Below are positions 23,713-33,961 of a DNA stretch of 45,775 nt, piece by piece. Made by a program: the position numbers and the translations under genes. How positions within the stretch are numbered: position 1 is the stretch's first letter; every line of letters starts with the position of its first letter. The stretch is from Paracoccaceae bacterium (GTDB taxonomy: Bacteria > Pseudomonadota > Alphaproteobacteria > Rhodobacterales > Rhodobacteraceae). Location of the stretch: contig JAFGXY010000062.1 in assembly GCA_016936395.1 (NCBI GenBank), forward strand, positions 1 through 45,775. Direction: 5' to 3'. A model generated the notes under the pieces. It searched no databases, was not told where the DNA came from, and saw only the letters and a program-made list of their open reading frames with translations.

Positions 23713-24897
23713 TCAGGGCACCGTGCGGTCGTGACCGCGGCGCGCCTGCCAAGGCCGGGCGGCACTGTGCCGGGTCCGCCGGGAAAACTCGGTTTCAAAA
23801 TCGTGATGTTGCGCAAAATCCAGCGCCCGTGCCGCATGCTGCGCCACCTCTGCCGGGCTGTGCGCCAGACGGGCAATCTCTGTGGCCATGGCAGCGGTCT
23901 TGCCCAAGGGCACCAGCCATCCGGCCCCGGAATCGGCCTGCATGCCCTGCCACATCGCATTGTCGTAGCCCACCACCGGCACGCCGCAACCCATGCTTTC
24001 CAGATAGGTGCACGATGGGTCCGACTGGCGGTGACAGCTTAGAAACACATCCGCATTGGCCCGCATCCATGGCACCAGTGCGGTTTCAAAATCCACCGGC
24101 GCGTGCAACCGCACCCGGCTCTCCATCCCGGCCAACCCCGACCGGATTTCGCCCTCCAGCGAGCCGGTGCCAAAGATATCCAGCGTAAAATCAACCCCTT
24201 GCGCGCATAGCCCCCGCGCGACCGGGATCAGGTCTTGCGCGCCCTTCATCGGCTCCAGCCGCCCCGAATGCACCAGCCGCAGCCCGCCCCCTGCCAAGGC
24301 GCGGTTCGCCCGCGCGGCCATTTCGCCCGGTGTGGCCATCATCGACGACCGCATCCGTCCATCCAGATACAGGATGGTTGACGGGTTCAGCGCCCGATAG
24401 GCATGGAACGCCGGATAGCCATTGGCCTGCACCCCCGCCGCCCGCCGGAACGCGGCCCGCCTGCGCCGTTCAACCCGCAGGTTCCAGATCATCGACCAGA
24501 CCTTGCGCGGCAGGCTCAGGTGCCGGTCCAGCGCCACAATCGCCAACCGCGTGCCAAGGGTGTATTCAATGGAATAGTGCACCGGGGTCCGGCCCGGCCC
24601 GGCCAGGTCCAGCGTCTCGGCCATATCGCCCGAGGCCGAGATCGCATCAAACTGCGCCAACAGGTCCATCGGCAAGGCCGCGCCCCGATCCAGTGTGATC
24701 GCCTCAAACCCAAGGTCTTCCGGGCGATAATCGGCCCCGAACGGGATTTGCCCCCCCTCCCACAGCAGCACGGCAAGATCACCCTGCCACAGGGCTTTGT
24801 GCAGGCGCATGCCCTCGACAAACTTCACATCCAGCCGCAACCGCCCATCAGGCAGCCGGTTCACCGGGGCGGGAACGATCATCAGAAGTCTGGTCAT
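23713..24897 (-). CDS. Glycosyltransferase, GT4-like
   Basis: This 394-residue protein has a GT-B fold. The C-terminal half carries RLVHSGRLEPMKGAQDLI, DFTLDIFGTGSLEGEI and SCHRQSDPSCTYLESMGCGVPVVGYDN. The last is the nucleotide-sugar-binding segment with the E-x7-E-like pattern. The N-terminal half has the expected acceptor-side features (SIEYTLGTRLAI). It lies upstream of, and in the same direction as, the beta-helix gene, and probably shares its transcript. The family normally builds exopolysaccharide or lipopolysaccharide at the cytoplasmic face of the inner membrane. The sugars are unknown. Confidence 0.85.
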   Translation of the reverse strand: MTRLLMIVPAPVNRLPDGRLRLDVKFVEGMRLHKALWQGDLAVLLWEGGQIPFGADYRPEDLGFEAITLDRGAALPMDLLAQFDAISASGDMAETLDLAGPGRTPVHYSIEYTLGTRLAIVALDRHLSLPRKVWSMIWNLRVERRRRAAFRRAAGVQANGYPAFHAYRALNPSTILYLDGRMRSSMMATPGEMAARANRALAGGGLRLVHSGRLEPMKGAQDLIPVARGLCAQGVDFTLDIFGTGSLEGEIRSGLAGMESRVRLHAPVDFETALVPWMRANADVFLSCHRQSDPSCTYLESMGCGVPVVGYDNAMWQGMQADSGAGWLVPLGKTAAMATEIARLAHSPAEVAQHAARALDFAQHHDFETEFSRRTRHSAARPWQARRGHDRTVP

Positions 24898-24957
24898 GGA
24901 TCACCTGCGCAGGCCATAACGCTGCCCGATGAAGATGGCGATTTCAGGACCGCACCA

Positions 24958-24989
24958 CAAAGAAAAAGAGCGGCCCTTGCGGACCGCTC
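24958..24989 (-). terminator. Intrinsic terminator of groESL
   Basis: Read on the minus strand, GAGCGGTCC-GCAA-GGGCCGCTC is a 9-bp stem with one G-U pair and a GNRA tetraloop. It is followed by TTTTTCTTT. It lies 40 bp after the groEL stop. Confidence 0.92.
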
Positions 24990-25028
24990 CCTGTTTCCGA
25001 ACGGAAACGACTGTCAGCAAGCCAAAGC

Positions 25029-26687
<1,659 letters not shown>

Positions 26688-26722
26688 TCAAATTTCGGTT
26701 GCAGTCAGAAAGCGCGATCAAC

Positions 26723-27010
26723 TCAGGAAATGATCCCGAGGATGTCGCTTTCCTTCATGATCAGCAGTTCTTCGCCTTCCAGCGTCACTTCGGTGCCCGA
26801 CCATTTGCCGAACAGGATGCGGTCGCCCGCCTTCACTGCCGGCGCGATCAGCTCGCCCGAATCCTTGCGGGCGCCTTCGCCCACGGACACGATCTCGCCC
26901 TCGGCGGGCTTTTCCTTGGCGGTATCGGGGATGATCAGGCCGCCCTTGGTTTTATCTTCGCCTTGGATCCGGCGGACCAGTACACGGTCATGCAGAGGTT
27001 TGAAAGCCAT
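26723..27010 (-). CDS. groES: Co-chaperonin GroES (10 kDa)
   Basis: This 95-residue protein caps the GroEL ring. The sequence runs from [14 protein letters not shown] through [16 protein letters not shown] (the mobile loop) to [14 protein letters not shown]. The start at 27010 has GGGAG upstream; a longer upstream frame would run into the CIRCE element. It is first in the groES-groEL operon. Confidence 0.98.
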   Translation of the reverse strand: MAFKPLHDRVLVRRIQGEDKTKGGLIIPDTAKEKPAEGEIVSVGEGARKDSGELIAPAVKAGDRILFGKWSGTEVTLEGEELLIMKESDILGIIS

Positions 27011-27042
27011 CTGGCTACACTCCCTAAAGTTCAGGTTGGGTT

Positions 27043-27069
27043 TTAGCACTCACACCGACCGAGTGCTAA
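27043..27069. promoter_or_regulatory. CIRCE element (HrcA operator)
   Basis: TTAGCACTC-N9-GAGTGCTAA is an exact match to the CIRCE consensus bound by the heat-labile repressor HrcA. It lies just downstream of the groES -10 box and so overlaps the expected transcription start. This shows groESL is repressed by HrcA at normal temperature. hrcA is not in the window. Confidence 0.98.
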
Positions 27070-27077
27070 CGATGCGC

Positions 27078-27106
27078 CATTTAGGCACGTCAGCGCCGAC
27101 TGTCAA
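27078..27106 (-). promoter_or_regulatory. groESL sigma-70-type promoter
   Basis: On the minus strand TTGACA (27106-27101) is followed after exactly 17 bp by TAAATG (27083-27078). The CIRCE repeat begins 9 bp further on. The -35 box is perfect and the -10 is weak. Confidence 0.75.
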
Positions 27107-27208
27107 CCGCCTTGGTCGCCAAAATCCCCGCCTTGCCCGCCCGCTTTACCCCTTGGCATCCCCCGCCGCGACGGCCACCTTGGCCGGACAACCGCCATTG
27201 GGGGTCCT

Positions 27209-28186
27209 ATGCGCATTGTTCTGATCCTGTTGTTCTTGCTGGCCAGTCCGGCCTTTGCCGAGTGTCATGGCAGCAACCTGTTCACCACCATGCCAAAGAC
27301 CGACCGCGCCCGGCTGGAACAGGCCGCCGCCATGCAGCCGTTTCACAAGGGCAACCTCTGGCGCGCCACCAAAGACGGCATGCAGGTCACGCTGGCGGGC
27401 ACCTATCATCTGGGCGACCCGCGGCATGCGGCCCTGATGGCGCGCCTGACACCGCTGATAGACGCGACCGCGACCGTGCTGGTCGAGGCAGGCCCCGCCG
27501 AAGAGGCCGCGCTGAAGGCCGAGGCCGCGCGCGATCCGTTGCTGTTCGTGCTGACCGACACCAGCCTGCCGCAAATCATGCCCGCCGCCGATTGGCAGGC
27601 CCTGTCCACCGCCATGGCCCGCCGCGGCATCCCCGGTTTCATGGCGGCCAAGTTTCAACCCTGGTATGTTGCCATGCTGCTGGCGGTGCCGCCCTGCATG
27701 ATCGGCCAGCTTGACGCCAAGACCGGGCTGGATGCGCTGATCATCCAGCACGCCACCACCAGGGATATCCCTTTGCGCGGGCTGGAACCGCATGACACCG
27801 TGTTCAACCTGTTCGGCGCCATGTCGCAAGGCGATCAGGTCGCCCTGCTGCGCGCGTCACTGGCGCTCGAGGATCGCGCCGAAGACTACATCACCACGCT
27901 GGCCGACAGCTACTTTGCCGGCGACTCGCGCCTGATCTGGGAGTTGATGCGCGACCTGTCCCTCGCGCTTCCGGGCTATACGCCGGAACAGGTCGAAGCC
28001 GACCTTGCCAAGATGGAACAGGCCCTTGTCATCACCCGCAACCAGAGCTGGGTCCCGGTGATCGAGGCCGCAGCCCGCACCGGCCCGGCCTTTGCCGCAT
28101 TCGGCGCGCTGCACCTGCCGGGGCAATACGGCATCCCCAACCTTCTGCAGCAAAACGGCTGGACCCTGACCCCGCTTTCCCCCTGA
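27209..28186 (+). CDS. TraB/GumN-family exported protein
   Basis: This 325-residue protein starts with a clear signal peptide, MRIVLILLFLLASPAFA, with cleavage before ECHGSN. TraB/GumN hallmarks are AGTYHLGDPRH near residue 63 and the C-terminal block AFAAFGALHLPGQYGIPNLLQQNGW, whose GxxH and Gly-rich turn are conserved. The family is thought to include metal-dependent peptidase-like enzymes (TIKI-related); function in bacteria is unsettled. It is divergent from groES across the CIRCE promoter region. GGGG lies just before the ATG. A hairpin follows the stop. Confidence 0.85.
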   Translation: MRIVLILLFLLASPAFAECHGSNLFTTMPKTDRARLEQAAAMQPFHKGNLWRATKDGMQVTLAGTYHLGDPRHAALMARLTPLIDATATVLVEAGPAEEAALKAEAARDPLLFVLTDTSLPQIMPAADWQALSTAMARRGIPGFMAAKFQPWYVAMLLAVPPCMIGQLDAKTGLDALIIQHATTRDIPLRGLEPHDTVFNLFGAMSQGDQVALLRASLALEDRAEDYITTLADSYFAGDSRLIWELMRDLSLALPGYTPEQVEADLAKMEQALVITRNQSWVPVIEAAARTGPAFAAFGALHLPGQYGIPNLLQQNGWTLTPLSP

Positions 28187-28187
28187 C

Positions 28188-28202
28188 GCGCCGCTGCGGC
28201 GC
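28188..28202 (+). terminator. Short GC-rich hairpin after the TraB/GumN gene
   Basis: GCGCCGC-T-GCGGCGC is a 7-bp inverted repeat starting 2 bp after the stop codon. AGCATTTTCG follows and could supply a weak U-tract. Confidence 0.5.
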
Positions 28203-28294
28203 AGCATTTTCGTGCCATCCCTGACCGCCCACAGGTGACAAACCCGCCGCAGCGGCCTATAAGCCGGGCGAAATCCATTGCCCCAAGGTGCCCC

Positions 28295-29215
28295 ATGACC
28301 ACGCTTGTTTTCGGCCACAAATCGCCCGACACCGATTCCACCGGCTCGCCCATCATCTGGGCGTGGTATCTGAACGAGGTGAAGGGCACCCCCGCCGAGG
28401 CGGTCCTGCTGGGTGAACCCAACACCGAAGCCGCCTTCGTGCTGCGCCACTGGGGCCTGCCGAAGCCCCGCATCCTCACCGACATCGCCGATGGCACCAA
28501 GGTGGTGATTGTCGATACCAACAACCCGTCCGAACTGCCGGACGACATCAACGATTGCAAGATCGAGGGGATCATCGACCATCACATGCTGGTCGGCGGG
28601 CTCAAGACGAAATCCCCGATCGACATCACCATCCGCCCGCTGGCCTGCACCGCCACGATCATGCACGACCTGATCGGCGCCGATCTGGACCGCGCACCCA
28701 CCGCAATCAAGGGCACCATGCTGTCGTGCATCCTGTCCGACACGCTGGCGTTCCGCTCGCCCACCACCACGCCGCATGATCAGGCGGTTGCCGAAAAGCT
28801 GGCCACCGATCTGGGCGTGGCGATCCCTGCCTTTGCCGCGCAGTTGTTCGAGGCCAAGTCAGATGTCTCCGCCTTCTCCGATGCCGTCCTGCTGCGCATG
28901 GACAGCAAGGAATACGAGATCGACGATACCGACCTGCGCATTTCGGTGCTGGAAACCACTGCGCCGGGCGTCTTGCTGGCCCGCAAGGCCGGGCTGATGG
29001 CGGCGATGAATGACGTGGCCCGCGAAGACGACGCCGATCAGGTGCTGCTGTTCATCATCGACATCATCAACGAAGAAGCCACGCTTCTGGTGCCGAACGA
29101 CTTTGTCAAGAAACTGGCCGAGGCATCCTTCGGCTGCACCGTCACCGGTGACACCGTGGTTCTGCCCGGCATCCTCAGCCGCAAAAAGCAGATCATCCCG
29201 ATGCTGAAACTCTGA
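28295..29215 (+). CDS. ppaC: Manganese-dependent inorganic pyrophosphatase (class II)
   Basis: This 306-residue protein, the usual length, hydrolyses pyrophosphate to phosphate in the cytoplasm. DHH-family motifs are visible: GHKSPDTDS at 7-15 (metal-binding H8, D12, D14), VIVDTNN, and IEGIIDHHML with the DHH triad. The C-terminal DHHA2 domain ends with SRKKQIIPML, whose Arg-Lys-Lys is the substrate-binding segment. The start at 28295 with AAGG upstream gives the standard N-terminus; upstream in-frame extension is not family-like. A strong hairpin at 29236 follows. Confidence 0.95.
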   Translation: MTTLVFGHKSPDTDSTGSPIIWAWYLNEVKGTPAEAVLLGEPNTEAAFVLRHWGLPKPRILTDIADGTKVVIVDTNNPSELPDDINDCKIEGIIDHHMLVGGLKTKSPIDITIRPLACTATIMHDLIGADLDRAPTAIKGTMLSCILSDTLAFRSPTTTPHDQAVAEKLATDLGVAIPAFAAQLFEAKSDVSAFSDAVLLRMDSKEYEIDDTDLRISVLETTAPGVLLARKAGLMAAMNDVAREDDADQVLLFIIDIINEEATLLVPNDFVKKLAEASFGCTVTGDTVVLPGILSRKKQIIPMLKL

Positions 29216-29235
29216 TCCGGTTTGGGCCTTGGGTC

Positions 29236-29259
29236 GGTGCCGGGGCTCGTCCCGGCACC
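29236..29259. terminator. Hairpin downstream of ppaC
   Basis: GGTGCCGGG-GCTCGT-CCCGGCACC is a perfect 9-bp stem with a 6-nt loop, 20 bp after the ppaC stop. No U-run follows (CTTCCG), so termination would be weak or Rho-assisted. The 112 bp up to the next gene are otherwise unremarkable. Confidence 0.5.
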
Positions 29260-29371
29260 CTTCCGACGCCGCCGGATGCAGCCAGATGGCCCAGCGCCGC
29301 CGTGGTCACAGATGCACCACGGATATACCACGCCCGCACCACGCCTTGCACATGCCCCGGAAAGGCCCGCC

Positions 29372-30247
29372 ATGACCCGCATCCTTGCCTCCCTCGCCGA
29401 TCTTGCCGGCCAATACGACGCGCTGTTTTGCGACCTCTGGGGCTGTCTGCACAATGGCGAAACCCCGTTTCCAGCCGCCGTGTCCGCGCTGCAAGCCTTT
29501 CGCGCGCAGGGCGGCGCGGTGGTTCTGGTGACCAACGCGCCCCGGCCAAAATCCAGCGTCGTCAAGCAGTTGACCGATATGGGCGTGCCCCGCGACGCCT
29601 GGGATGATATCGCCACCTCGGGCGATGCCGCGCAATATGCCATGCTGTCGGGCGACGTTGGTCACCGCGTCCACCACATCGGCGCGCTGAAGGATGAACC
29701 GTTCTTTACCGACTTCGAGGACGATCTCGCTGCTCTGGCAGCAAAATCCCCGATCACCCGCGTGCCGCTGGATCAGGCCACCGGCATCGTTTGCACCGGC
29801 CTTGTTGACGACCTGACCGAAACCCCCGCCGACTATCGGGGCAAGCTGTTGATGGCAAAGGCGAAAGGCCTGAAAATGCTCTGCGCCAACCCCGACATCA
29901 TCGTCGATATGGGCGACACCCGCGTCTATTGCGCCGGGGCTTTGGCGCAGGCCTATGAACAGATGGGCGGCGAGGCGCTGTATTACGGCAAGCCGCACCC
30001 GCCGATCTATGACCTTGCCCGCCGCAGGCTGGGACTGGACGACCCGCGCATCCTGTGTGTGGGCGACGGTATCGGCACCGACATTCAGGGCGGCCTTGCC
30101 GAGGGGCTGGATACGTTGTTTGTCACAGGCGGCATCGCAGCCGACCAGTTTGGCGCAGATCCTGACAATCCGAACAAGGGCTTGCTTGATGCCTGGCTGG
30201 ATGCACAGCAGCTTTCCGCGACCTTCGCCATCGGAAAACTGCGCTAG
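29372..30247 (+). CDS. HAD-superfamily hydrolase, subfamily IIA (TIGR01459-like)
   Basis: This 291-residue phosphatase-like protein of the NagD type starts MTRILASLADLAGQYDALF. The nucleophile motif is FCDLWGCLHNG, with a WGxLH variant typical of the TIGR01459 group. VLVTNAPRP is motif II, GKPHPPIYDLA holds the motif III lysine, and VGDGIGTDIQGG is motif IV. GGAAAGG lies 7 bp before the ATG; longer N-terminal extensions lack family similarity. The physiological substrate is unknown. It opens a rightward run with maoC-like, ribF and others. Confidence 0.9.
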   Translation: MTRILASLADLAGQYDALFCDLWGCLHNGETPFPAAVSALQAFRAQGGAVVLVTNAPRPKSSVVKQLTDMGVPRDAWDDIATSGDAAQYAMLSGDVGHRVHHIGALKDEPFFTDFEDDLAALAAKSPITRVPLDQATGIVCTGLVDDLTETPADYRGKLLMAKAKGLKMLCANPDIIVDMGDTRVYCAGALAQAYEQMGGEALYYGKPHPPIYDLARRRLGLDDPRILCVGDGIGTDIQGGLAEGLDTLFVTGGIAADQFGADPDNPNKGLLDAWLDAQQLSATFAIGKLR

Positions 30248-30248
30248 A

Positions 30249-30335
30249 ATGCCGCGCGACGCAGTAACATTATTGCGCCGCAGGGGGGAAAATCGAAAAT
30301 AACTTGCGCAACGGAATTGCGCTGCGTCGCGGCAT
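30249..30335. repeat. 87-bp element bounded by long inverted repeats
   Basis: The left arm ATGCCGCGCGACGCAG (30249-30264) and right arm CTGCGTCGCGGCAT (30322-30335) pair over 14 positions with a 2-nt bulge. The 57-bp interior contains ATTGCGC twice and the palindrome TTGCGCAA. It fills most of the gap between the HAD gene and the MaoC gene. It could be a small dispersed repeat or a structured leader. Confidence 0.5.
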
Positions 30336-30375
30336 TTGCTACGGTTTCGGTAAACCAAGCACGGGAATCGCCAGG

Positions 30376-30819
30376 ATGTTGGACAATATGCCCCGCGGCA
30401 CCATCTGTATCGAAGACATTGAAATCGGCATGTCGCGCAGTCTGGACAAGCTGATCACCGACCGAGACATCGAGTTGTTTGCCGAGGTGTCAACCGACCG
30501 CAACCCCGTGCATCTGGACGACGCCTATGCCCGCGACACGATCTTTGAAGGCCGCATTGCCCATGGCATGCTGACCGCCGGTCTGATCTCGGCGGTGATT
30601 GGCGAACAACTTCCGGGCCATGGCACTGTTTACCTTGGACAATCCTTGCGCTTCATGGCACCGGTCCGCCCCGGTGACATGGTCACGGCTGTGGTCAAGG
30701 TCTTGTCAATCGACCACGCAAAACGCCGGGTAACCCTTGAAACCCTTGCATCCGTAGGTAAAACCGTGGTGCTGAAAGGTGAGGCGCTGGTTCTGGCACC
30801 AAGCCGCAAGTTCGACTGA
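30376..30819 (+). CDS. MaoC-like (R)-specific enoyl-CoA hydratase
   Basis: This 147-residue protein has a single hot-dog fold. Hydratase motif 2 is present as FAEVSTDRNPVHLDDAYA, with the catalytic Asp and His five residues apart, followed by FEGRIAHGMLTAGLISAVIG. FMAPVRPGDMVTAVVKV is the usual second strand block. Such enzymes hydrate trans-2-enoyl-CoA to (R)-3-hydroxyacyl-CoA, for example to feed polyhydroxyalkanoate synthesis. The ATG at 30376 is taken as start; an ATG 12 bp later is also possible. It precedes ribF by 29 bp. Confidence 0.9.
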   Translation: MLDNMPRGTICIEDIEIGMSRSLDKLITDRDIELFAEVSTDRNPVHLDDAYARDTIFEGRIAHGMLTAGLISAVIGEQLPGHGTVYLGQSLRFMAPVRPGDMVTAVVKVLSIDHAKRRVTLETLASVGKTVVLKGEALVLAPSRKFD

Positions 30820-30848
30820 CGGGGGCATCGGCCCCAGACCGGGGTAGG

Positions 30849-31772
30849 ATGCTTACTCACCACTCTTGGCGCGGGCTTGACCCGGCAGCCCAAGGCGCAT
30901 CCTGCGCCATGGGCAACTTCGATGGCGTGCATCTGGGCCACCGCGCGGTGATCGACCTTGCCCGCACCGACGCGCCCCTTGGCATCATCACCTTCGAGCC
31001 GCACCCGCGTGAGGTGTTCGCCCCCGATGCCCCGCCCTTCCGCCTGATGAACGCCGAGGCCCGCGCCAATCGTCTGGCCAAGCTGGGGGTGCAGCACCTG
31101 TATGAACTGCCGTTCAACACAGACCTTGCCGCCCTTACACCCGAAGCCTTTGTCCGCGACGTGCTGGCGCATGGTCTTGGCGTATCCCATGTCGTGGTCG
31201 GGGCGGATTTCTGCTTTGGCCTTGGCCGCAAAGGCAAGGCCACAGACCTGCAAGCCCTTGGCGATGCTTACGGTTTTCGCACCACCATTGCCGATCTGAT
31301 CCACACCAGCGGCCTGCCGATCTCGTCCTCTGCCATCCGTCAGGCCCTGACCGAAGGCCGCCCCCGCGATGCAGCCGCCATGCTGGGCCACTGGCACCGG
31401 ATCGAGGGCGAGGTGATCCACGGTGAAAAGCGCGGCCGCGAACTGGGCTACCCCACCGCCAACATGTCGGTCGCGGGCCTGCACCTGCCACGTTTTGGCG
31501 TCTATGCCGTCAAGGCCGATGTGCTGACCGGCCCGCACAAGGGCAGCTATGATGGCGCGGCCAGCCTTGGCGTGCGGCCGATGTTTGGCGTGAACCAACC
31601 CAACCTTGAAACCCATCTGTTGGATTTCAAGGGTGATCTTTACGGTGCGCATCTGTCGATCGCCTTTGTCGATTACCTGCGCCCCGAGATGAAGTTTGAC
31701 GGCCTGCCCGCGCTGATCACCCAGATGGATGCCGACTGCGCCCGCGCCCGCATCTTGCTTGCCACGCTGTAA
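30849..31772 (+). CDS. ribF: Bifunctional riboflavin kinase / FAD synthetase
   Basis: This 307-residue enzyme makes FMN and then FAD. The N-terminal adenylyltransferase domain shows AMGNFDGVHLGHRAVI (about 20-35), TFEPHPREVF, GADFCFGLGRKG and the ISSSAIRQAL segment. The C-terminal kinase domain shows GEKRGRELGYPTANM, with the flavin/ATP-binding G-x-PTAN, followed by GVYAVKA and LETHLLDFKGDLYG. It lies in a tight rightward run, 22 bp before the YcgN-like gene. No FMN riboswitch was noticed upstream. Confidence 0.97.
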   Translation: MLTHHSWRGLDPAAQGASCAMGNFDGVHLGHRAVIDLARTDAPLGIITFEPHPREVFAPDAPPFRLMNAEARANRLAKLGVQHLYELPFNTDLAALTPEAFVRDVLAHGLGVSHVVVGADFCFGLGRKGKATDLQALGDAYGFRTTIADLIHTSGLPISSSAIRQALTEGRPRDAAAMLGHWHRIEGEVIHGEKRGRELGYPTANMSVAGLHLPRFGVYAVKADVLTGPHKGSYDGAASLGVRPMFGVNQPNLETHLLDFKGDLYGAHLSIAFVDYLRPEMKFDGLPALITQMDADCARARILLATL

Positions 31773-31794
31773 CCCCATGACCCAAGGTCCAAAA

Positions 31795-32238
31795 ATGCGT
31801 CCGAAGTTCTGGGAGACCATCCCGCTTGCGAAACTGACGCCCGCCGAATGGGAGGCGTTGTGTGACGGCTGCGGCAAATGCTGCCTGAACAAGATCGAAT
31901 ACGAAGACACCGGCGAGGTGGAATATACCCGCGTCGCCTGTCGCCTGCTGGATGGCGAAACCTGCCGCTGCACGCAATACGAAATCCGCAAGCAATTTGT
32001 CCCCGATTGCGTGCAACTGTCGCCCAAGACCTTGCCGAAGATCGCCTATTGGATGCCACGCACCTGCGCCTATCGCATCTTGTATCAAGGCGGTGTCCTG
32101 CCCGACTGGCACCCTTTGCTGACCGGAGATCCCGAAAGCACGCACAAGGCCGGCATGTCGGTGCGCGGCTGGACAGTGCCCGAGTTCGAAGTGTCAGAAG
32201 ACGATTGGGAAGACTATGTGATTGAGGAAAAGCCCTGA
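31795..32238 (+). CDS. YcgN/UPF0260-family cysteine-cluster protein
   Basis: This 147-residue protein starts MRPKFWETIPLAKLTPAEW. Cysteine clusters are CDGCGKCC near residue 24 and C-x8-C-x-C...DC further on. They are typical of the CxxCxxCC (UPF0260/YcgN) group, presumed to bind a metal or Fe-S centre. LYQGGVLPDWHPLLTGD and HKAGMSVRGW are conserved. AAGG lies 6 bp before the ATG at 31795; an ATG 18 bp upstream has no such site. Its stop overlaps the start of ltaE by one base (TGATG), so the two are translationally coupled. Function is unknown. Confidence 0.9.
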   Translation: MRPKFWETIPLAKLTPAEWEALCDGCGKCCLNKIEYEDTGEVEYTRVACRLLDGETCRCTQYEIRKQFVPDCVQLSPKTLPKIAYWMPRTCAYRILYQGGVLPDWHPLLTGDPESTHKAGMSVRGWTVPEFEVSEDDWEDYVIEEKP

Positions 32239-33266
32239 TGTTCTTTGCCTCTGACAACAGCTCGGGTGCCACGCCCGAAGTGATGGCTGCGCTGTCGCGC
32301 GCCAATGATGGCTATACCCGCGGCTATGGCGCCGATGACCTGACCGCCCGCGTCACCGACACGTTGCGCCAGCTGTTCGAGGCACCGGATGCCGTGGTGC
32401 ATCTGGTCGCCACCGGCACGGCGGCCAATTCGCTGGCGCTGGCCTGTCTTGTGCAGCCATGGCAGGCGGTGTTCTGCCACCGCCACGCCCATATCGCCGA
32501 GGACGAATGTGGCGCGCCTGAGTTTTTCTCGGCCGGGGCCAAGCTGGTTCTGGTGGATGGCGACCATGGCCTGATGAACGGCCAAGCCCTAGCGAACGCG
32601 GTGGAAAGCACTGGCGGCAGCGTCCATGGCGTGCAACCGGGGGCGCTGTCCCTGACCAACGTGACCGAGGCGGGAACCGTCTATACCCCCGCCCAGATTG
32701 CCGACCTGACCGCGCTTGCCCGCGCCCATGGCCTGCCCTGCCATCTGGATGGCGCGCGCTTTGCCAATGCCCTTGCCGCCACCGGGGCCACACCCGCCGA
32801 GATGACATGGAAGGCCGGGATCGACGTTCTGTCGTTTGGCGGCACCAAGAATGGCTGCCTTGGGGTCGAGGCGGTGATCTTCTTTGATCCCGCAAAGGAT
32901 TGGGAGTTTCAGTTGCGCCGCAAGCGCGCCGGGCACCTGTTTTCCAAGACCCGCTATCTTGCCGCCCAGCTTGACGGCTATCTTCATGACGGGCTCTGGC
33001 TGACACGTGCCGCCCATGCCAATGCCATGGCCGCGCGCTTGGCGCAGGGGTTGGCACAGATGCCCGGCATCCGCCAGACCCACCCGGTGCAGGCCAATGT
33101 CATGTTCCCCGAATGGCCAACTGGCACCCATGCCCGGCTGGAAGCAGCGGGGGCCGTCTACTACCGCTGCTCAGCCCCCGAAGGCCGCGAGGGCGCGCGG
33201 CTGGTGACATCGTGGAGCACGACAGAGGCCGACGTGGATGCCTTCCAGTCAGCGCTGCGCGGCTGA
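32238..33266 (+). CDS. ltaE: Low-specificity L-threonine aldolase
   Basis: This 342-residue PLP enzyme splits L-threonine or allo-threonine into glycine and acetaldehyde. It begins FFASDNSSGATPEVMAAL, with GYTRGYGADDLT soon after. HLDGARFANALAATG contains the aspartate that contacts the PLP ring, and SFGGTKNGCLGVEAV contains the Schiff-base lysine. The C-terminal PEGREGARLVTSWSTTEADVDAF is usual. It overlaps the preceding gene by one base. The acetaldehyde product is unrelated to other genes here. Confidence 0.95.
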   Translation: MFFASDNSSGATPEVMAALSRANDGYTRGYGADDLTARVTDTLRQLFEAPDAVVHLVATGTAANSLALACLVQPWQAVFCHRHAHIAEDECGAPEFFSAGAKLVLVDGDHGLMNGQALANAVESTGGSVHGVQPGALSLTNVTEAGTVYTPAQIADLTALARAHGLPCHLDGARFANALAATGATPAEMTWKAGIDVLSFGGTKNGCLGVEAVIFFDPAKDWEFQLRRKRAGHLFSKTRYLAAQLDGYLHDGLWLTRAAHANAMAARLAQGLAQMPGIRQTHPVQANVMFPEWPTGTHARLEAAGAVYYRCSAPEGREGARLVTSWSTTEADVDAFQSALRG

Positions 33267-33276
33267 ACGGCAGGCG

Positions 33277-33870
33277 TTACAGCTTGCCTGCAAGAAACAG
33301 GTCCAGATCGTCCAGCCGGTCCTGCCCCCAGAACCTTTCTTCGCCAACGATATAGAACGGCACGCCGAATACCCCGCGGGCCACCGCGTCTTCCAGATTG
33401 GCTGTATAGGTTTCCGCCCCGACCAGCAGCCCGCTGTCAGCCAGCCTCTGATCAAACCCGTTGGCAGCAAGGATATCCTTCACCACCGCGTCATCGGCAA
33501 TGTCGCGATCCTCGGCCCAGACGGCACGGCAAAAGGCGTGGACCAACGCCCCGACGTCGGCGCCCGTGGCGGAGGCAGCGATAATGGCATAGCAGGACGG
33601 TGCCGGGTTTGCCGGAAAAAACGCAGGCTGAAGATTAAGCGGCATCCCCAGCTTCTGCGATTGCCGCCGCAGTTCCTGAAGTCGGTACGCCCTGCGGCTT
33701 TCGTGCCGGTCGGTCAGAACCTGCCCCCCCATGCGCGGCAACAGCGCCAGGATATTGATTGGCCGATAGCTGATCGACGCCCCGTGGCGCGTGGCGATCT
33801 GTTCCAGCCTTGTGCCGGCCAGATAGCAAAATGGCGAAATGGTCGAGAAAAAGTAGTCGATCTGCGTCAT
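33277..33870 (-). CDS. DsbA-fold 2-hydroxychromene-2-carboxylate isomerase-like protein
   Basis: This 197-residue thioredoxin-fold protein belongs to the HCCA isomerase / kappa-class GST group. It starts IDYFFSTISPFCYLAGTRLEQIA. The SPF-C-Y-L-A-G segment places a serine where DsbA has the CxxC motif, as in the isomerases. GVFGVPFYIVGEERFWGQDRLDDLDLFL is the conserved cis-proline and C-terminal region. True HCCA isomerases act in naphthalene degradation. No such genes are here, so this is probably a glutathione-dependent enzyme of other specificity. It is convergent with ltaE (10 bp apart). Confidence 0.87.
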   Translation of the reverse strand: MTQIDYFFSTISPFCYLAGTRLEQIATRHGASISYRPINILALLPRMGGQVLTDRHESRRAYRLQELRRQSQKLGMPLNLQPAFFPANPAPSCYAIIAASATGADVGALVHAFCRAVWAEDRDIADDAVVKDILAANGFDQRLADSGLLVGAETYTANLEDAVARGVFGVPFYIVGEERFWGQDRLDDLDLFLAGKL

Positions 33871-33961
33871 TTCTTGCGCCCGCCCCCGGCATTGGTTTGC
33901 AAGACCCTAGCCGGGTGATAAGCGGTGTCAACGATCCGATTCCGAGGCCCCGGAGAAGAAA

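Noticed and set aside
30304..30375. N-terminal extension of the MaoC protein
   Set aside because: An in-frame ATG at 30304 would add 24 residues, but it overlaps the inverted-repeat element and the added residues are not family-like.
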